A stretch of 64,000 nt of DNA from Marthasterias glacialis (Eukaryota > Echinodermata > Asteroidea > Forcipulatida > Asteriidae), in contig OU452219.1 of the NCBI GenBank assembly GCA_911728455.2, forward strand, positions 6,632,320 to 6,696,319, read 5' to 3'. The position numbers were made by a program, and so were the translations under genes. Position 1 is the first letter of the stretch, and the number at the start of each line of letters is the position of its first letter. The notes under the pieces were generated by a model, which worked only from the letters and a program-made list of their open reading frames with translations, was not told where the DNA came from and made no database searches. Shown here piece after piece: positions 59,385-64,000 of this stretch.

Positions 59385-59540
59385 CAGTAGGAGTCTTTTT
59401 GGGCTGCTAAGTGGCAGCAGACTTACCAGGTAAATCAATTGTATTTCCAGAAATGTGCGCGTGCTCAGGACTATGTAAACAGTGGATATTTTCCTGGTAA
59501 ATCTGCTGCCACCAAGCGTTCGAAAGTCTCTCATTTATGT
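59385..59540. repeat. Hairpin repeat (GGCAGCAGACTTACC family)
   Basis: GTGGCAGCAGACTTACCAGG left pairs with TCCTGGTAAATCTGCTGCCA right; the outer ends GGAGTCTTTTT and GAAAGTCTCTCATT also pair loosely. It lies 70 nt before exon 13. Confidence 0.75.
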
Positions 59541-59609
59541 AACTGCAAAAGTGTCCTTTTATTTTTAGCACTGCCTGATATTTTGTACGTGACTTTTTGT
59601 TTGTTGCAG

Positions 59610-59674
59610 AACATGAAGAGAAGCAGAAGAAACTGAAAGCTCTCAAGAACAGACAGGACTTGTTTCATGAAGAG
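59610..59674 (+). CDS. ryr: RyR exon 13 of window: HEEKQKKLKALKNRQDLFHEE
   Basis: 65 nt between tttgttgcag and gtcagt, phase 1 in, phase 0 out. It encodes (E)HEEKQKKLKALKNRQDLFH and EE. RyR consensus is HEEKQ--(L/F)-(S/A)LRNRQ-LFQEE, a hallmark helix of the RIH domain. Confidence 0.96.
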
Positions 59675-59944
59675 GTCAGTATTTAAGAGAAGATACAGCA
59701 GTGGGTTTCTTTACCATTACTCCCATCCTTTCATTGTCATAAAAGCAAGACACAGTGACCTGTTGAAAAATTACATTGTTTACAAAACTTAGCACGCTCC
59801 ATTGCTGTCAGCAAAATGTACACCTGTTTTAGGATGAGTACAAGATGAAGGCCATACATAAAGGCTATGTTTTTTAAGATTGCATAATCATCCCATAGAC
59901 TAATAACATATAGTTTTTTGCTAATGGTAATTTTTTGTTAATTT

Positions 59945-60235
59945 TTGCATCGAGGATAAAGAATTTATTACTATTTTTTTGTTGTCCGTACACCGATGTG
60001 TGTTGAGCACTGTATACTCAGTACTTTCCTGAGTCCTGTGATAAAAAGATTAACAGGCATACTCCTCGAGTGGGATTCGAACCCACGACCCCTGCCATTT
60101 GTAGAGCAGATGTCTTACCAACTAGACTACCGAGAATGCCCGGCAGCTAGAGGAGGTAGTTCAAGTGCTATTAGCAGTGGGAACCGCAACCATTATAATA
60201 GATGTGAATTTTTGCATTGGGGATAATTTCTTGTG
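59945..60235 (-). mobile_element. tRNA-derived SINE (type 3) bounded by direct repeats, minus
   Basis: Inverse box B at 60073-60083 and inverse box A at 60119-60129. TTTTGCATCGAGGATAAAG at the left and TTTTTGCATTGGGGATAA at the right are the same flanking direct repeat seen at 20770-21084. It also shares CCGGCAGCTAGAGGAGGTAG with that copy. Confidence 0.75.
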
Positions 60236-60679
60236 GGTATTCTCCTCTCAAATGCCCAACATTTGAGTAAAATATTAACTGCTTTTTTAGAGGGTTAAAC
60301 TTTCTGAACTTCCCTAGCCCTGGAGGCCTGTCACTTTCATATAAATACTACAGTGACGTCTTGGACACGAGAGTCCATTTCTGGGGCAGAAAATTCTCAG
60401 AGCTCCAAAATTCAAATCTTTCCTGTAAGAAGCTACTAATCCCACCGGATTAACATTCCATGGCCACATACAATTTTTGGCGGTGGGTTTTGGATGCCAA
60501 ATATTCCTCATAAATCCGTCAATTTTCGTTAAATAATTCAGCTCTCAATGTTAAACATTTCTGAAAAATTTAAACACAGTTCATCGCACAAACCTAGTAC
60601 GCGTGTGTTTGCGCGTCACCGTACACTGACCGCACAGCACTAAACATATGGACAAAATACGCGCAACCGTTCTGCGCCA

Positions 60680-61517
60680 ACACACTATGTACACGTACGC
60701 AAGGAAGGGGTTTGAGAGAACCAACACACTAGGTACACGTACGCAAGGAAGGCATTTGAGAGAACCAACACACTAGGTACACGTACGCAAGGAAGGCGTT
60801 TGAGAGAACCAACACACTAGGTACACGTACGCAAGGAAGGCATTTGAGAGAACCAACACACTAGGTACACGTACGCAAGGAAGGCATTTGAGAGAACCAA
60901 CACACTAGGTACACGTACGCAAGGAAGGCATTTGAGAGAACCAACACACTAGGTACACGTACGCAAGGAAGGCATTTGAGAGAACCAACACACTAGGTAC
61001 ACGTACGCAAGGAAGGCGTTTGAGAGAACCAACACACTAGGTACACGTACGCAAGGAAGGCATTTGAGAGAACCAACACATTAGGTACACGTACGCAAGG
61101 AAGGCATTTGAGAGAACCAACACACTAGGTACACGTACGCAAGGAAGGCGTTTGAGAGAACCAACACACTAGGTACACGTACGCAAGGAAGGCGTTTGAG
61201 AGAACCAACACACTAGGTACACGTACGCAAGGAAGGCATTTGAGAGAACCAACACATTAGGTACACGTACGCAAGGAAGGCATTTGAGAGAACCAACACA
61301 CTAGGTACACGTACGCAAGGAAGGCGTTTGAGAGAACCAACACACTAGGTACACGTACGCAAGGAGGGCGTTTGAGAGAACCAACACATTAGGTACACGT
61401 ACGCAAGGAGGGCGTTTGAGAGAACGAACACACTAGGTACACGTACGCAAAGAAGGCATTTGAGAGAACCAACACACTAGGTACACGTACGTAAGGAAGG
61501 CGTTTGAGAGAACGAAC
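60680..61517 (+). repeat. 44-bp minisatellite, about 19 copies
   Basis: Unit: ACCAACACACTAGGTACACG, TACGCAAGGAAGGCATTTGA, GAGA. Copies are highly similar; differences are mostly single positions (GCATTT or GCGTTT, CACACT or CACATT, AAGGAAGG or AAGGAGGG). Flanked by unrelated sequence. No open frame of interest. Confidence 0.95.
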
Positions 61518-61528
61518 AAAGCGGAAAC

Positions 61529-61610
61529 TTTCATAGTTTCTTTCCCCAGATAGTTTTGCAAATCAGTAGATTTATTGGGTTTTTTATTTTAAAAAGTGAA
61601 ATGAAGTAGA
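61529..61610 (+). repeat. Duplicated segment, copy 1 (after minisatellite)
   Basis: Contains TTCTTTCCCCAGATAGTTTT, GCAAATCAGTAGATTTATTG and AAGTGAAATGAAGTA. Nearly identical to 62211-62289. Confidence 0.9.
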
Positions 61611-62054
61611 GAGCTGAATTATTTCCCGGTGGCAACTGGTTAAATAGTTTTGCCTGAAATGCTATAGTGTTTGAGAAATAAGTAAAGCAATTAGTTTTGA
61701 TCTTCTGAGTCTAAAATCTGATGTTTGAAAACAGTGATGGATTTTTTTTTTACTATTTTCTCTTGAGCTTAAAATTTTACAGGTTTTGTTATTTCACACA
61801 GTGTTGACACTGGTCATTGACAATTACCAATGTTTGCTGTGTGCTTTAAATAACAGGTGAAAGAAGAAAAAAAAATCATGCACTGTTAGAATATGCATGA
61901 GACTTTTACAGTCTGTAGTCGAAAAAACAGGTATAATATATGTTATATTGGACTTTCCTTTTCAAGAATTCCTCTTGATCAAAATCAACATCTTTTTTTC
62001 CCAGACTTATTTGTTCTGAGTCATCAGTTTGAATCAATGTTCTTTTGTCCGTAG

Positions 62055-62190
62055 GGAATGGTGAAGCTCGTCCTGGAGACAATAGACAAGATTAGCATTT
62101 ACAAGAGCGGAAGAGACTTTGCGACGATCGCCGGAGAGGAAGCAGGCCAATCATGGGAAGACATTCTCACCTACCTCTACCAGCTCCTGG
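62055..62190 (+). CDS. ryr: RyR exon 14 of window: GMVKLVLETIDKI...GQSWEDILTYLYQLL
   Basis: 136 nt between tccgtag and gtgaat, phase 0 in, phase 1 out. It encodes GMVKLVLETIDKISIYKSGR, DFATIAGEEAGQSWEDILTY and LYQLL plus one base. RyRs read EG(M/V)L-L(V/I)L--ID(R/K)(L/I), AGEE-G-SW--I---LY-LLA. Reading through the donor reaches a stop within about 90 nt, which supports the splice site. Confidence 0.96.
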
Positions 62191-62210
62191 GTGAATTTTT
62201 TGACAGACAT

Positions 62211-62289
62211 TTTCATAATTTCTTTCCCCAGATAGTTTTGCAAATCAGTAGATTTATTGGGTTTTTTTTTCAAAAGTGAAATGAAGTAA
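62211..62289 (+). repeat. Duplicated segment, copy 2 (20 nt after exon 14)
   Basis: Same blocks as 61529-61610, same orientation, about 680 nt away. Both copies carry TTTCTTTCCCCAG, a good-looking splice acceptor. Confidence 0.9.
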
Positions 62290-63169
62290 GACTGAAGCCC
62301 TTTGAGTCATTAACTTCCTGTCGGACAGGAAGCTGCTGGTCTGGGTTGGGCCTGATCCGGCCTGGCACTTCAGGGTTTCTGGACAGTGGGTGCATTATGT
62401 TTTTCTGTGTTATTTTTCTTGTACGCCCCAGGTGATTTGGGGATGAGCTTGTGTTTCATTGTTTGCCCCTCTGACTTGAGATCGGCCTGTGTTTTGCTTG
62501 ATTACGACTCAGTTTATACTAATATTTTGCATTTGGTTTCATCATGTTTTTTTTTTTAGAGATTATTTTGTTCTCTCGTATTTTTATTATTTCTTCTTAG
62601 GCTTTGCTAATGTATTTTTTATCTAAATGTTTATTGTTTTGCGAATGTATTTCACGTATTTTATGTTTTTATTGTAAACCGACTGTAATTCAACCAGTAA
62701 TAGTAATAATTGCATCAGTTGGATTTGAAACTTTGCATTGTGATACAATCTAGTGAGGTTGTGGGGAGAGGGGATCAACACATTGGAAATAATCTTGTCT
62801 AACTTGTGTTTCTAAAAATATATGGTGGTTTTACAACTCAATGGTTCAGTCAGTGCACTCTGATTGGCTTTCTCCAATTGCTGTCAGCCTGACATGGAAT
62901 TACCTTTATTTTTGAAACGGTAAAATAAAAACAAACCATAGTAAGAGAGTCTGCCATCATTCAACAAATTTGTTTTCAGTTGATGGTTATTAGCCATCCT
63001 TCACATTATCCAGCACCAAGAATAGGCACTAGATATTTCAATGTCACATCGGGTAATAATTAACATCAGATATGCGTATAATACATCTGCATTCCATCAG
63101 CAGGTTTCTCATCCTAACCTTGTACAATTGCACTTATTTTAATAGCACATTCAGGGGGATGGCATGTAG

Positions 63170-63715
63170 GGATGTATGTGTAAAAGTGTCGACCCATTGA
63201 AAACGAGGAATTGAACAAAAGATATCCTGGTGTTTTGACAGAGTGTGGCTGTGCTCGCTTCACTTTTCTGTACAAAACCAATGAGGTTGTCGCCAAAAAA
63301 CTTTAGTCCAAATAATGAGAGAACAAAGAGAAGTCCTTGATTTACCGTGTCGACAAACGCGTGTGTTGGGGCGTGAGCCTGTCTACCCTAGACACTGAGG
63401 ATTTTAGGGGGTTTGGGTTTTGTGACAGACCGAGGACGTCCTCTGTGCACAATACCAATAGGGACAATGCTGAAAAAAAGGCCAAACAATGGGAGTACAT
63501 GGAGAAGTCTTTGATTTACCGCGTTGACAAGTGTGTGTGAGGGGCTGTCTAGCCTTTGAAACCGAGGACTTTAACAAAAGGGATCTGGGTGTTTTGACAG
63601 AGCGAAGACGTCCTCGCTTTACTTTCATGTACAAAACTAATGAGGATGTCACTAAGAAGACTAAGTCCAAACAATGGCAGTACACAGAAAAGTCTTGATT
63701 TACCAGGTCAACAGA

Positions 63716-63718
<3 letters not shown>
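63170..63718 (+). repeat. Three-copy tandem repeat, period about 173-187 bp
   Basis: The landmark TTGATTTACC recurs at 63337 and 63511, with TTGATTTACCAGG at 63695. GACAGA recurs at 63237, 63424 and 63597. Other shared blocks are TGTACAAAACTAATGAGGATG and AGTCCAAACAATGG. Copies differ by several per cent and small indels. Confidence 0.85.

Positions 63719-63751
<33 letters not shown>
63719..63751 (+). repeat. (GT)n microsatellite
   Basis: About 16 GT dinucleotides directly following the last unit of the tandem repeat, itself ending GACACGTG. Confidence 0.95.
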
Positions 63752-63753
<2 letters not shown>

Positions 63754-63915
63754 GGGGAGGAGGTGGGGGGGGGTAGTGGACCTCTGTTGGGGACGGCTTT
63801 TATCTTCAATTAATTTCTAATTTTAGGGGGCAGGGATAGGCATGTGGTATAGTGTGATAAGAATGTAGGAATCGGATCTGACTTTAATTTGACGCCGTCT
63901 GGTTTCCGTTAATAG

Positions 63916-64000
63916 CTGCCATGATCAAAGACAATCACAACAACTGTGCGCTGTTTGCTCAGGCTGTACGTCTAGACTGGCTGATACAGAGACTGGAAAG
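63916..64000 (+). CDS. ryr: RyR exon 15 of window (cut by window end): AAMIKDNHNNCALFAQAVRLDWL
   Basis: At least 85 nt after gttaatag, phase 1 in. It completes Ala and encodes AMIKDNHNNCALFAQAVRLD then WLIQRLE, still open at the last base. RyRs have A-(I)(I/R)(K/G)-N--NCA-F----(R)L-WL---L. The exon probably continues beyond the window. Confidence 0.93.

Larger units (their letters stand above)
58661..59609. other. Intron 12 (0.9 kb)
   Basis: Contains a TIR foldback element (58892-59128) and a hairpin repeat (59385-59540). A short AACCCA/TTAACCC-rich stretch precedes them at 58690-58860. Confidence 0.8.
59675..62054. other. Intron 13 (2.4 kb)
   Basis: Contains a tRNA-derived SINE bounded by direct repeats (59945-60235, minus), the 44-bp minisatellite (60680-61517) and the first copy of a segment duplicated beside exon 14 (61529-61610). 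60240-60670 and 61620-62050 show nothing else identifiable. Confidence 0.85.
62191..63915. other. Intron 14 (1.7 kb)
   Basis: Starts with the second copy of a duplicated segment (62211-62289). It then holds a T-rich stretch resembling a LINE 3' UTR (62330-62705, weak), a three-copy tandem repeat (63170-63718), a GT microsatellite (63719-63751) and a G-rich tract. Confidence 0.8.
58..64000 (+). other. ryr: Ryanodine receptor gene, internal 5' part (15 exons, open at both ends)
   Basis: The joined exons give a continuous reading frame of 1409 nt (about 469 codons). It follows the N-terminal cytosolic region of ryanodine receptors from roughly human RYR1 residue 100 to 560 (from memory). RyRs are homotetrameric calcium-release channels of the ER/SR; this region forms the N-terminal ring around the fourfold axis. 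Domain order seen: end of the Ins145_P3_rec/MIR beta-trefoil A (exons 1-4), MIR beta-trefoil B (exons 5-11), start of the RIH helical domain (exons 11-15). RyR rather than IP3 receptor is shown by [39 protein letters not shown] and the NHNNCALFAQ helix. All introns are GT-AG, and phases 0,1,0,1,2,2,1,0,0,0,2,1,0,1 are mutually consistent. No frameshift or stop is seen, so the gene looks functional. The N-terminus and promoter are upstream of the window and the pore is far downstream. Confidence 0.95.

Noticed and set aside
60680-61517. CRISPR-like array
   Set aside because: Repeats are contiguous 44-bp units with no unique spacers, in an animal intron. It is a minisatellite.
62058-62279. A 73-codon ORF running past exon 14
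   Set aside because: RyR similarity stops exactly at the gtgaat donor and resumes in exon 15 with correct phase.

Overview
The window is animal (metazoan) nuclear DNA. It carries one recognisable host gene on the + strand: an internal 5'-side segment of a ryanodine receptor (RyR), the calcium-release channel of the endoplasmic/sarcoplasmic reticulum. Fifteen exons (1409 coding nt, about 469 codons) were placed by translation and GT-AG splice sites, and every exon-exon phase closes. They start inside the first N-terminal beta-trefoil (GHRTLLYGHAILLRH), run through the MIR/second beta-trefoil, and end in the RIH (armadillo-like) domain at the last base of the window. The start codon, first exons and promoter lie before position 1. 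The rest of the gene lies beyond 64000.

The large introns, the single-type invertebrate-like RyR sequence and the repeat set (foldback elements with GGGCCCAATTTCATAGAGC ends, tRNA-derived SINEs, L2/CR1-like LINEs) suggest a marine deuterostome, most likely an echinoderm. That assignment is from memory of repeat style and is not proven here.

Layout: exon 1 (58-129); intron 1 (7.0 kb, degenerate tandem repeat, SINEs); exon 2 (7132-7207); intron 2 (32.2 kb, holding LINE fragments at 11.1-12.8, 21.6-22.1 and 29.3-29.6 kb, several SINEs, many foldback elements and a 12-bp minisatellite); exons 3-9 (39420-50231); intron 9 (5.6 kb); then exons 10-15 (55800-64000). Intron 13 contains a 19-copy 44-bp minisatellite and intron 14 a three-copy tandem repeat.

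No second host gene, no convincing functional RNA gene and no CRISPR-like structure was found. Nothing here is clearly a new biological system. The most interesting signals are the density of self-complementary elements in the RyR introns, a tRNA-like element bounded by direct repeats, LINE-like tails on the tRNA-Leu-like SINEs, two LINE 3' ends meeting tail to tail, and a duplicated segment next to both the minisatellite and exon 14.
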